From Chitinophaga filiformis (GTDB taxonomy: Bacteria; Bacteroidota; Bacteroidia; Chitinophagales; Chitinophagaceae): 64,000 nucleotides of DNA. Position 1 is the stretch's first letter. Every line of letters starts with the position of its first letter. Below the pieces are notes generated by a model that was given only the letters and a program-made list of their open reading frames with translations, was not told the origin of the DNA and did not search any database. This document shows, in pieces, positions 19,101 to 26,475 of the stretch. The position numbers and the translations under genes were made by a program. Location: assembly GCF_021646545.1 (NCBI RefSeq), contig NZ_JAKIRP010000001.1:1178001-1242000 (forward strand), read 5' to 3'.

Positions 19101-20882
19101 ATGTCCCCTATAGCTAATTACGAGCAACAGATCAATGATTATAAGGCAGAAATATCACAGGTACAGCAGCGATTGAGTATGTTGGGCTGGATAAGGTTGC
19201 TATGTTTTGCGGGCGTTTTATTCTGCGGATATAAATTCTTCCGCAGCAACTTTGACTATACCTGGTTGCTGGCAGGATTAACGCCGCTGGCGGCATTTGT
19301 GGTGGTGCTGGTGCGTTACCTTTCGCAACAGGAGAAACTGACGCTGCTTAAAACCCTGCTGGATCTGAATGAGAAAGAATGGCGGCTGGCGGCTACCGGG
19401 CAATCGGGTTTTGATGATGGTAATCGCTTTGCAGATGAGCAGCATCCTTATACCGGCGACCTTGATGTATTCGGGCACGCATCGCTTTATGCACATATGA
19501 ACCGTACCGGTACGCTGATGGGGGCTAAAGCTTTGGCAGATGCTTTGAAACAACCGCTGATGGATGCCGCATATATCAGGCAGCAACAGGAGGCTGTGCG
19601 TGAACTGATGCCACGCTTTAAATTCCGGCAGTTGTTTTCAGCACACGCCTCACTCACTGAGGAGCAACCAGATGATATACCAGGTTTATATAAATGGTTG
19701 TCCCTGCCGCTGGAGTTTGCAGACAGGAAGTGGTTGAATATTGTGCGTTGGGTAATGCCGTTATTGCTGTTGGGAGGCGCGGTCTATTACTTTATGACGG
19801 ATCAATATTACCTGTTCACGTTCTTTCTCTGTGTGAACTGGGCGATATTGGGCGGGCAGGTGAAGAAAGTAAATGCCCAGCACCAGCTGATCTCAAATAA
19901 AGAGAAGATATTTGGTAAGCTGGCATGGCTGCTGCACCTGATCAGCATGGAAAAGGCCGAAGATGCAACTTTACTGAAAGCGGAGCAGGAGCAGGCCATT
20001 GCTGCGAAAACTGCCTTGCGTCAGCTAGCGAAGATCGGCAGTGCATTGGACCAGCGATTGAACCTGTTGATAGGCCTGGTGCTGAATTCATTTGTGTTAT
20101 ACGATCTGCATTGTATGATCGCCCTTGAGAAATGGAAGATGCGTTACAAGGAGGCGTTGCCCGGCTGGCTGGATGTAATTGAGAAAATGGAGGTCTGGAA
20201 CAGCATGGCCACGTTTGCATATAATCACCCGGAATATATTTATCCGTCAATTAATGAGGAAGCCACGCGCCTGGTAGCAACGGGAGTAGGGCATCCGCTG
20301 ATCCCGGCGGAGGAGTGTGTACGTAATGATATCGGCATTGGAGCGCCGCAACAGTTCCTGATCATCACCGGATCCAATATGAGTGGGAAAAGTACCTTCC
20401 TGCGCAGTGTGGGCAGTAACCTGCTGCTGGGTCTTCGGGGTATGCCAGTGTGTGCAGCCAGTTTTACCTGTAGCCCGATGCAGGTCATGACCTCTATGCG
20501 TATCAAGGATTCTATTGCCAAGCATACTTCCTATTTCCAGGCGGAACTGTTACGGCTGCAACAGATAGTGGAGGTGCTGAAAGGAGGGGAACGGGTGTTT
20601 ATTCTGCTGGACGAAATACTGAAAGGCACTAACTCTGAAGATAAGCTGTCAGGGTCACGCAGGCTAATAGAGCATTTCCTGCAATATCACTGCCTGGGGA
20701 TGATCGCTACACACGATCTGGAACTGGGACATATGGAGGAGACCTATCCGCAGCGTATCCGTAACTATTGTTTTGAAAGCACTATTAAGGAGGACCAACT
20801 CTTCTTCGATTACCGCATCCGCGAAGGGGTAGCGCGTAATAAGAATGCGACTTTCCTCATGCAAAAGATGGAAATAATATGA
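19101..20882 (+). CDS. Membrane-embedded MutS-family ATPase
   Basis: 593 aa. Two hydrophobic segments at about 28-45 and 54-72 and two more at about 213-250 predict a membrane protein. The core (about 260-410) is MutS-like lever/clamp helices and the C-terminal part is a MutS ATPase: Walker A GSNMSGKST, Walker B VFILLDEILKGTNSED and the conserved MIATHDLELG. It lacks the MutS mismatch-binding domain and the MutS2 Smr domain, so a role in ordinary mismatch repair is unlikely. Homologues of this type are annotated as MutS in many Bacteroidota, but I know of no established function. Confidence 0.85.
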   Translation: MSPIANYEQQINDYKAEISQVQQRLSMLGWIRLLCFAGVLFCGYKFFRSNFDYTWLLAGLTPLAAFVVVLVRYLSQQEKLTLLKTLLDLNEKEWRLAATGQSGFDDGNRFADEQHPYTGDLDVFGHASLYAHMNRTGTLMGAKALADALKQPLMDAAYIRQQQEAVRELMPRFKFRQLFSAHASLTEEQPDDIPGLYKWLSLPLEFADRKWLNIVRWVMPLLLLGGAVYYFMTDQYYLFTFFLCVNWAILGGQVKKVNAQHQLISNKEKIFGKLAWLLHLISMEKAEDATLLKAEQEQAIAAKTALRQLAKIGSALDQRLNLLIGLVLNSFVLYDLHCMIALEKWKMRYKEALPGWLDVIEKMEVWNSMATFAYNHPEYIYPSINEEATRLVATGVGHPLIPAEECVRNDIGIGAPQQFLIITGSNMSGKSTFLRSVGSNLLLGLRGMPVCAASFTCSPMQVMTSMRIKDSIAKHTSYFQAELLRLQQIVEVLKGGERVFILLDEILKGTNSEDKLSGSRRLIEHFLQYHCLGMIATHDLELGHMEETYPQRIRNYCFESTIKEDQLFFDYRIREGVARNKNATFLMQKMEII

Positions 20883-20892
20883 TTTGGTAGAT

Positions 20893-20930
20893 AGCTAATA
20901 AATTTAGTATTTTTACTAAAAATATTAGCT
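20893..20930 (+). promoter_or_regulatory. Large imperfect palindrome at the radical SAM start codon
   Basis: Arms AGCTAATA (20893-20900) and TATTAGCT (20923-20930) enclose TTTAGTA and TACTAAA (20903-20909, 20914-20920) around TTTT. Only two A-A mismatches interrupt the 17-base arms. It ends 2 bases before the ATG at 20933, where the ribosome site should be. It may be an operator or an RNA hairpin that controls translation. Confidence 0.65.
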
Positions 20931-20932
20931 GT

Positions 20933-22015
20933 ATGACCTTGCCATTTCAGGAGGGGATTCCTGAAAATCCCTATTATAAAGGACGTGGAGCCCAGTTAAA
21001 TCCAAAGAACAAATATCTCCGGAATGAGTATGCGCAGGAGCATGTGGAAGGTATTGACGAATGGTGGCAGGCAGATGTGCCAACCCAGATACTGGAAGAG
21101 CATGCGAAAACGCTGGTCAATAAAGTAGACAGTCCGGATGTGGGTATGTGGTATTCCATGAATCCGTACCAGGGTTGTGAGCATGGTTGTATCTATTGCT
21201 ATGCGCGTAATGCGCATCAGTTCTGGGGCATGAGCGCGGGACTTGATTTTGAGCGGAAGATTGTGGTGAAGCGGAATGCGCCGGAATTGTTGAAGAAATT
21301 CCTCGATAATAAGAACTGGGTACCCAAGCCTATTTCCCTTTCCGGCAACACAGACTGTTATCAACCATTGGAGAGGAAGATGTTCCTGACCCGCCAGTTG
21401 CTGGCGATAGCGCTGGATTATAAACAGCCCATCGGTATTATTACAAAGAACTCGCTGGTGCTGAGAGATAAATATATCCTGCAGCAGATGGCGCAACATA
21501 ACCTGGTATGTGTATACGTCTCGATCACTACCATGCAGGAAGACCTGCGGCAGAAGATGGAGCCACGCACTACCACCGCTGCGCAGCGTCTGAAGATCGT
21601 AAAGGAGCTGAGTGATCTGGGTATTCCGGTAGGGGTAATGACCGCGCCGATGATACCGGGACTGAATGATCATGAGATGCCAGCTTTATTGGAGGCCGCT
21701 GCAACAAATGGTGCGAAGTTTGCAGGTTATACGGTCGTTCGGCTGAACGATGCGGTGAAGATCATATTCAACGACTGGTTGTATAAGAACTTCCCGGACA
21801 GGGCTGATAAAGTATGGCATCAGATAGAGAGTATGCATGGGGGACATGTAAACGACAGTGATTTTGGCCGGCGGATGAGGGGAGATGGGAACATTGCAGA
21901 TATGATCCGCCAGCAGTTCAAGGTGCATACTAAGAGACTGGGACTGAACCAGGAGCGCTTTGAGTTCAATACGGCCTTGTTTGAGCGTCCGCAGGTGCAG
22001 TTGAAATTGTTCTGA
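20933..22015 (+). CDS. Radical SAM protein, PA0069/SplB-like family
   Basis: 360 aa. The [4Fe-4S]-binding motif is CEHGCIYC with Cys82, Cys86 and Cys89 (CxxxCxxC), preceded by the family stretch MWYSMNPYQG. Further typical parts are LSGNTDCYQPLERKM, the run TKNSLVLRDKYIL and PMIPGLNDHEMPALLEAA. This family, related to spore photoproduct lyase, is common in bacteria but has no settled reaction. It follows the MutS-like gene by 50 bases without a terminator, so read-through is possible; the start lies beneath a strong palindrome. Confidence 0.9.
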   Translation: MTLPFQEGIPENPYYKGRGAQLNPKNKYLRNEYAQEHVEGIDEWWQADVPTQILEEHAKTLVNKVDSPDVGMWYSMNPYQGCEHGCIYCYARNAHQFWGMSAGLDFERKIVVKRNAPELLKKFLDNKNWVPKPISLSGNTDCYQPLERKMFLTRQLLAIALDYKQPIGIITKNSLVLRDKYILQQMAQHNLVCVYVSITTMQEDLRQKMEPRTTTAAQRLKIVKELSDLGIPVGVMTAPMIPGLNDHEMPALLEAAATNGAKFAGYTVVRLNDAVKIIFNDWLYKNFPDRADKVWHQIESMHGGHVNDSDFGRRMRGDGNIADMIRQQFKVHTKRLGLNQERFEFNTALFERPQVQLKLF

Positions 22016-22219
22016 GGAACTTTTAGCACATACCAAAAGTTTATTGCAACACGGGATATATATGATGGGGATCAATTTTTAGTGGGAAACGCCGGGGATA
22101 TAACTTTCCAGCAACCAGGAACATGCTGATTTAGAGGTATACCTGCCTGTTAACAAAAAATTGATGTGGATATAGAAAAAGTTTATTAACTAAAATGCGG
22201 AAATAAAAAAAATAAAAAA

Positions 22220-22227
22220 TACCTTTG
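22220..22227 (+). promoter_or_regulatory. Promoter -7 element of small unit A
   Basis: TACCTTTG matches TAnnTTTG exactly, 18 bases before the ATG at 22245. No clear -33 TTTG is present at the right distance. The predicted 5' leader is only about 10 bases and A-rich, as is common for this phylum. Confidence 0.55.
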
Positions 22228-22244
22228 TGTTAGCAATAAAAAAA

Positions 22245-22337
22245 ATGAAACGCAATCCAGAATATACTATTTCGGCGATGTCCTGTAAGCAAAAGCAGGC
22301 CAGAAGTAGGTTGCGGGTATGTTGCACCAATTGTTAA
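22245..22337 (+). CDS. Small ORF A, 30 aa, Cys-rich C-terminus
   Basis: A 30-codon ORF with its own predicted promoter and, 28 bases after the stop, a strong terminator. The peptide starts MKRNPEYTISAM and is basic, ending RLRVCCTNC. At residues 17-26 it shares K-x-x-R-S-x-[LF]-R-[VA]-C with small ORF C (23509-23601), at the same positions and in a peptide of the same length. The conserved Arg20 and Ser21 use different codons in the two genes, which points to selection on protein rather than DNA. It has no signal peptide. Function unknown; it could be a regulatory leader peptide or a functional small protein. Confidence 0.5.
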   Translation: MKRNPEYTISAMSCKQKQARSRLRVCCTNC

Positions 22338-22365
22338 CGAATTTCAAGTTATCAAATGATATAAC

Positions 22366-22400
22366 AAAGGTCCCGCAGAAATTGCGGGACCTTTTGCTTT
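22366..22400 (+). terminator. Terminator of small unit A
   Basis: A 12-bp perfect stem (AAAGGTCCCGCA 22366-22377, complement 22383-22394) with loop GAAAT and a T-rich tail. Confidence 0.92.
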
Positions 22401-22415
22401 AGAAGAATCTAAACG

Positions 22416-22535
22416 ATGATTGAGCAAGACAACTGTGGGATAACTGTAAGGTATATATATCGTCCGGTAAAGCCGGCGGTGATTGTACGAAAGGATGGCT
22501 TCGCCTTAAGGAAGCCTAATGGGTATGGTATGTAG
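22416..22535 (+). ncRNA. Structured small unit B, possible ncRNA or 39-aa ORF
   Basis: The segment 22416-22592 holds an ORF of 39 codons (MIEQDNCGITVRY... ending NGYGM) but also many short stems: CCGG-TAAAG-CCGG near 22473, GGCTTCGCCTTAAGGAAGCC near 22497-22516 and a nested stem GTAGC/GCTAC (22532-22562) around CATA/TATG, ending in the terminator at 22561. The density of stems suits a structured RNA as well as coding. No TAnnTTTG promoter is seen after terminator A, so it may depend on read-through. Confidence 0.35.
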
Positions 22536-22560
22536 CCAACATAGAACTTATGTATATGCT

Positions 22561-22592
22561 ACCCGGCCCATTTGATGGAGCCGGGTTTTTTT
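22561..22592 (+). terminator. Terminator of small unit B
   Basis: Stem ACCCGGC (22561-22567) with GCCGGGT (22580-22586) and tail TTTTTTATA. Confidence 0.9.
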
Positions 22593-22676
22593 ATAAATAT
22601 TCAATAAATACTGTTATGTGCCAGAGCCGTACAGAAAGTGGAGCTGGTCAGGTGCATAACCCCAAACCGATAGATC

Positions 22677-23306
22677 ATGAGAAACGTAATTCAATCAGTA
22701 AGAGAGGCTTTGCTTACCAACTTCAGGGAGTTAGACACCTGGTTCGAAAAAGATTTCGACCTGCTACACTTTAAACCGGATACTAACCAGTGGAATATCC
22801 GGGAAGTGCTGGAGCATATCAGCCTGACCAACTATTTTCTGTTGCTTATTATTAATAAGAGCACCCGCAGAGCGCTGGAACGTAAACGTTCTACGAATGC
22901 CGTTATCTTACCGGCCGACTACCAGGACAAGTTCGATAAGATCGACGTGATAGGCAGCCGTTCATTCGGCTGGATCAGGCCTGAACACCTGGAACCAAGT
23001 GGCCTGCAGGATATGAGGGATGTGAGAGTGTTGCTCAAACAACAGTTTGCACAGTGTATGTATAATCTTAGTTTGCTGAAGAATGGCGAAGGAATGCTGG
23101 TATTAACCAACATGTCTGTGAACCATTTAGGTAAACTGGATATCTATCAATATATCTATTTCCTTACTAAACACATTGAGCGGCATATCCGCCAGATGCA
23201 ACGTTTGGCTAAGCAATATGAAGGAGCAGCAGCGGAAGATGATGCGGTTATAAATAATACGGTGAGTGCTCCTGATGAAGAAGCAGAAAGCATGTTATTG
23301 ATATAA
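22677..23306 (+). CDS. DinB-like four-helix protein
   Basis: 209 aa. The pattern FRELDTWFEKDFDLLHFKPD followed by NQWNIREVLEHISLTNYFLL and the late HIERHIRQM is that of the DinB/YfiT four-helix bundle superfamily, in which three His residues usually bind a metal; candidate ligands are His in LEHIS and the two in KHIERHIRQ. Some members are bacillithiol or thiol transferases, others have no known role. The C-terminal 30 residues are acidic and unstructured. The gene is isolated, flanked by small terminator units, and has its own terminator. Confidence 0.75.
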   Translation: MRNVIQSVREALLTNFRELDTWFEKDFDLLHFKPDTNQWNIREVLEHISLTNYFLLLIINKSTRRALERKRSTNAVILPADYQDKFDKIDVIGSRSFGWIRPEHLEPSGLQDMRDVRVLLKQQFAQCMYNLSLLKNGEGMLVLTNMSVNHLGKLDIYQYIYFLTKHIERHIRQMQRLAKQYEGAAAEDDAVINNTVSAPDEEAESMLLI

Positions 23307-23362
23307 TAGGTCGACCTCTCATCGTCTGTTGTTTTGTGGCACCCTTCTTAGTAAAGTAAATG

Positions 23363-23391
23363 CCGGTGGCTGAATGCCGCCGGTATTTTTA
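23363..23391 (+). terminator. Terminator of the DinB-like gene
   Basis: Stem CCGGTGGC (23363-23370) with GCCGCCGG (23376-23383), one G-U pair, loop TGAAT and tail TATTTTTA. Confidence 0.85.
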
Positions 23392-23444
23392 TGAAGCGGA
23401 CCGAAATAGTGTTGAAAAACTTTAAATAAAAAAGTGCAAAAAAA

Positions 23445-23476
23445 TTGTTAAAGTTCCAATAATCGATATATATTTG
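23445..23476 (+). promoter_or_regulatory. Promoter of small unit C
   Basis: TATATTTG (23469-23476) matches TAnnTTTG and a TTG (23445-23447) lies 21 bases upstream as the -33 part. The ATG of ORF C follows 32 bases after the -7 element. Confidence 0.68.
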
Positions 23477-23508
23477 CACTATCATTAACGAATAAACTAT
23501 TTAACAAC

Positions 23509-23601
23509 ATGCTCAATACACAAATTCACATGAACACAACGCCAGCATCCTTTGAGAAGGGTGGTCGCAGCGGGTTCCGGGCATGTTATAAGTTTAAATG
23601 A
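23509..23601 (+). CDS. Small ORF C, 30 aa, paralogue of ORF A
   Basis: A 30-codon ORF between a good promoter and a very strong terminator that starts 21 bases after its stop. The peptide starts MLNTQIHMNTTPAS and ends with KGGRSGFRACYKFK. Residues 17, 20, 21, 24 and 26 (K, R, S, R, C) equal those of ORF A, and 23 and 25 are similar; R20 is CGC here and AGA there, S21 AGC here and AGT there. An internal ATG at codon 8 is an alternative start. Arrangement and length match ORF A, so the two form a candidate small-protein family. No function is known to me. Confidence 0.5.
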   Translation: MLNTQIHMNTTPASFEKGGRSGFRACYKFK

Positions 23602-23622
23602 GAACAACTTATTAGCATATAT

Positions 23623-23655
23623 AAGCCCCGGGACTAAGGCCCCGGGGCTTTTTCT
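23623..23655 (+). terminator. Terminator of small unit C
   Basis: Stem AAGCCCCGGG (23623-23632) with CCCGGGGCTT (23641-23650), 8-base loop, tail TTTCTTTT. Confidence 0.93.
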
Positions 23656-23670
23656 TTTCAGCTAAACTGA

Positions 23671-23772
23671 ATGAAAGGCAAACGGATAAAAAGACATATT
23701 GACCAGGGCCAGTCTGCAGATTGGAGCATAGTGCTGATGATATCAGGACTAATCAGACCAGGTATGCGATGA
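23671..23772 (+). other. Possible small unit D (33-codon ORF or RNA)
   Basis: An ATG at 23671 opens a 33-codon ORF (MKGKRIKRHIDQGQ...) that ends 25 bases before a terminator. It lacks the motif of ORFs A and C, and no promoter is visible between terminator C and its start, so coding is unproven. The transcript end is well supported, the content is not. Confidence 0.3.
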
Positions 23773-23797
23773 TGTAGTATATACGTCGACGTTATTG

Positions 23798-23831
23798 ACC
23801 CGGTCTGTGTAAACTGACCGGGTTTTTTTAT
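23798..23831 (+). terminator. Terminator of small unit D
   Basis: Stem ACCCGGTC (23798-23805) with GACCGGGT (23816-23823), 10-base loop and tail TTTTTTTA. Confidence 0.9.
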
Positions 23832-24003
23832 GATATTTTGGATTGAGTAGGTACAATTAGTTAACGTAAAGCGGGGTATTCTTACCCCGCTTAAATTGAA
23901 CCTGTCAGTCTTCAACATATTGTTTTCGTCTTAATTTGCATTAACCCCACGTTGTCATAGCCGGACGCCAGGGAGCGCGTTCCGGTATATGATAACCAAC
24001 ATG

Positions 24004-24011
24004 TACATTTG
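24004..24011 (+). promoter_or_regulatory. Promoter -7 element of the AAA ATPase gene
   Basis: TACATTTG matches TAnnTTTG. It overlaps the TTG at 24009, so translation cannot start there and the ATG at 24030 is preferred. Confidence 0.6.
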
Positions 24012-24029
24012 CATACCTATTTAAAAAGC

Positions 24030-25091
24030 ATGGACAATACTATACAGAAGCGCATGATTGGTGGAGATAATATTTTTGATAACGGATTGATGGAGGGCAG
24101 GGCCTTATATCTGTATTATTTTAATGCCTTACCTAACGTCAGCTTTATTTATTCATTGAATGGAGAAAAGTCGCTGGAGGCTTTCAGAAAGGCGTTCGCA
24201 GACCGTATTGTAAAAGCATATCTCAGGGAGGAGATCGGTGATAAAGACAAAGAATATAAACATGATCTTGCACTGATAGTTCTTAATAATGAAAGTGTGG
24301 TCGAATTTGGTGATGATTACTGTGAGATACTGCACAACGGAACATCTCCTGAATTTGTCACCGAAGTGACAACACTGGTACGTAAATATCGTACCCGCGA
24401 AAAGCGCAAGAAATATGAGATCAATCTCATTACAACCGGAGAACGGGGCCTGAAGCTGAAAGCTATGGAGTTTAAGAAGACGAAGCTCGATCTTTCTTTA
24501 TTTTATGAGGATGATTTTCTGGAAATCGATCAGCTGATCTACAAAAGGCTGAACACCAATGATGATAAGGGTATCGTGCTGCTGCACGGATTGCCGGGCA
24601 CTGGTAAGACCACCTACCTGCGTTACCTGATCGGAAGGTTAAAGAAACGTGTTATGTTCCTGTCACCCTCCGTGGCAAGGAATATTATGTCGCCGGATTT
24701 TATAGACCTGTTGATCAGCAATCCCAATACGATCCTGATCATAGAAGATGCCGAGAACATCATCATGGACAGGAAAACCACGGGCAATTCATCAGTGTCG
24801 AATCTCTTAAACCTGTCTGACGGTCTGCTGGCCGACTGTATAAACGTACAGATAGTATGTACTTTTAACAGCGATCTTTCCCAGGTAGACAGTGCATTGA
24901 TGCGGAAAGGCAGGTTGATCGCCAAATATGAATTTGGTAAACTGTCTGTTCCTAAAGCACAGCAACTGTCTGGCAAACACGGGTTTAATACAGTAGTAAC
25001 CCGCCCAATGACCATTGCAGAGGTCATGAACCAAAACGAACCTTCCTTTGAAAGAAAGGAGATAACAATCGGCTTCCGCGCACAATTCTAA
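24030..25091 (+). CDS. BCS1-like AAA ATPase
   Basis: 353 aa from the ATG at 24030. The N-terminal 150 residues have no motif I recognise. The AAA domain follows: Walker A GLPGTGKTTYLR (about 188-199), Walker B ILIIEDAEN, and CTFNSDLSQVDSALMRKGRL with the family's arginine finger region. The order and the short form resemble BCS1-like AAA proteins found as single soluble genes in bacteria. No protease, transposition or phage-defence partner is adjacent. It is transcribed alone from its own promoter. The biological target is unknown. Confidence 0.83.
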   Translation: MDNTIQKRMIGGDNIFDNGLMEGRALYLYYFNALPNVSFIYSLNGEKSLEAFRKAFADRIVKAYLREEIGDKDKEYKHDLALIVLNNESVVEFGDDYCEILHNGTSPEFVTEVTTLVRKYRTREKRKKYEINLITTGERGLKLKAMEFKKTKLDLSLFYEDDFLEIDQLIYKRLNTNDDKGIVLLHGLPGTGKTTYLRYLIGRLKKRVMFLSPSVARNIMSPDFIDLLISNPNTILIIEDAENIIMDRKTTGNSSVSNLLNLSDGLLADCINVQIVCTFNSDLSQVDSALMRKGRLIAKYEFGKLSVPKAQQLSGKHGFNTVVTRPMTIAEVMNQNEPSFERKEITIGFRAQF

Positions 25092-25119
25092 TACCTGAGA
25101 CCAATTGCAGACGTGTGAT

Positions 25120-25127
25120 TAATTTTG
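25120..25127 (+). promoter_or_regulatory. Possible promoter of the AGMO-like gene
   Basis: TAATTTTG matches TAnnTTTG; a -33 TTTG at the usual distance is not seen. It lies about 150 bases before the start codon. Confidence 0.4.
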
Positions 25128-25275
25128 CACGTTTGTAGTTGGTTTTTTATTGTCTACAAAAATGATGGACTAATATGTGAGAAAAATTGTAATATTGTTT
25201 TGATTTCGCTCCATTGGCCACCAAGCAATAGAGTTTACCCGTAATTCGAAACTATATCACGTGCATTTAAATCAC

Positions 25276-26475
25276 ATGGCTTGGGCCGTCCCGCTATTCC
25301 TTGGACTGATGGGAATAGAATACCTGGTGGCGCGGAAAACAGGGAAAAACTATTTCGGCTTCAGTAGTTCGGTCAGCAACATTAACATAGGTATTGCAGA
25401 AAGACTGCTGGATACCTTTACCGTAGGTGTTTTCTATTTCATCTATGATTACCTGCATCAGCATTTCGGCGTATTTAACATCAGGTCCAGCGTCGTACTT
25501 TGGATAGCCCTGCTTATTCTTACAGATTTTATCTGGTACTGGTATCATCGTCTGGCGCACGAAGTGAACCTGCTTTGGGCTGCTCATGTGGTCCATCATC
25601 AGAGTGAGGACTTCAATTACACCGTATCGGCGCGCATTACCGTATTCCAGGCCTTTTTCAGAATGTGCTTCTGGTCTGTATTGCCTGTGATCGGTTTCCC
25701 GGCAGCGATGATCATCAGCGTGCAGCTGGTGCATGGCATATATCCGTTCTTTATCCATACCAGGACTATCGGTAAGCTGGGCATACTTGAATACATTTTT
25801 GTAACGCCTTCACATCACAGGGTGCATCACGCGTCTAATGAGAAGTACCTGGACAAGAATTACGGAGATGTCTTTATTATATGGGACAAGCTGTTCGGCA
25901 CATTTGCCGTGGAAGAAGAAGAACCGGAGTATGGCCTTACAAAGCCGTTGGACAGCCATAGCTTTCTATGGCAGCATTTTCATTTCATTCTCGAGATATT
26001 CTATACTTTAAAACAGGCCAAAGGCTTCAGGGCCCGATGGAAAATAGTGTTCGGAAAGCCGGACCATATAGACCCGGCTATCCGTCCGAAGCTGGAAGAG
26101 CGGTTCCTGTTCCGAAATACCGCTGTGGGGGCTTCAAGGAAGCTACAGCAATACGTGATCTGGCAGGTGGGTGGCATCCTGCTGTTGTTATTCCTCTTCC
26201 TGTTATTTGAAGATTATGTACCTGTGTTTGCGCAGGTATGCATTACCCTGGTCATTTTACTGACATTGGTGAACAGTGGCGCTATCATGGAACAGCGGCG
26301 CTGGGTGTTCTATCTGGAATATGCCAGGCTGCTGATCACTTTTACGGCGCTGTTCTATATATGGCCACATCCCTTATTGCTATTGGTTTTCGCCATAGTA
26401 CAACTCCCATTCTACCTGTACCGCTCTACTATCGAAAAACGGTATCTGCAGCTGGTGTATGGAGGGAACCGTTAG
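25276..26475 (+). CDS. Sterol desaturase/alkylglycerol monooxygenase-like membrane hydroxylase
   Basis: 399 aa from the ATG at 25276; a GTG at 25261 is an alternative. The di-iron His motifs of the fatty acid hydroxylase superfamily are present: WYWYHRLAHE, VVHHQSEDFN and SHHRVHHASN. The order of membrane segments before and between them and the C-terminal hydrophobic segments (about 290-390) resemble alkylglycerol monooxygenase more than sterol C-5 desaturase. It likely hydroxylates a lipid in the inner membrane. The 3' end overlaps the convergent sigma factor gene by 4 bases. Confidence 0.85.
   Translation: MAWAVPLFLGLMGIEYLVARKTGKNYFGFSSSVSNINIGIAERLLDTFTVGVFYFIYDYLHQHFGVFNIRSSVVLWIALLILTDFIWYWYHRLAHEVNLLWAAHVVHHQSEDFNYTVSARITVFQAFFRMCFWSVLPVIGFPAAMIISVQLVHGIYPFFIHTRTIGKLGILEYIFVTPSHHRVHHASNEKYLDKNYGDVFIIWDKLFGTFAVEEEEPEYGLTKPLDSHSFLWQHFHFILEIFYTLKQAKGFRARWKIVFGKPDHIDPAIRPKLEERFLFRNTAVGASRKLQQYVIWQVGGILLLLFLFLLFEDYVPVFAQVCITLVILLTLVNSGAIMEQRRWVFYLEYARLLITFTALFYIWPHPLLLLVFAIVQLPFYLYRSTIEKRYLQLVYGGNR

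Larger units (their letters stand above)
22016..22676. other. Intergenic region with two short transcription units
   Basis: After 200 AT-rich bases without visible genes come a promoter at 22220, a 30-codon ORF (22245-22337) with a terminator (22366-22397), then a structured segment with a 39-codon ORF (22416-22535) and a second terminator (22561-22592). The last 80 bases lead to the DinB-like gene. All are too small for usual gene finding. Confidence 0.65.
23307..24029. other. Intergenic region with small units C and D
   Basis: It holds the DinB terminator, promoter and ORF C with terminator (23445-23655), a possible ORF or RNA D with terminator (23671-23831), a perfect 10-bp hairpin without T tail (23869-23892), a GC-rich hairpin (CCGGACGC near 23961 with GCGTTCCGG) and the promoter of the AAA ATPase (24004-24011). 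Confidence 0.65.

Noticed and set aside
23658..23918. 86-codon minus-strand frame in the small-unit region
   Set aside because: It would have to be translated through the reverse of a plus-strand terminator and a hairpin, and has no promoter.
24009..24029. TTG start for the AAA ATPase, seven codons upstream
   Set aside because: The TTG is part of the TAnnTTTG promoter element, so it would not be in the transcript.
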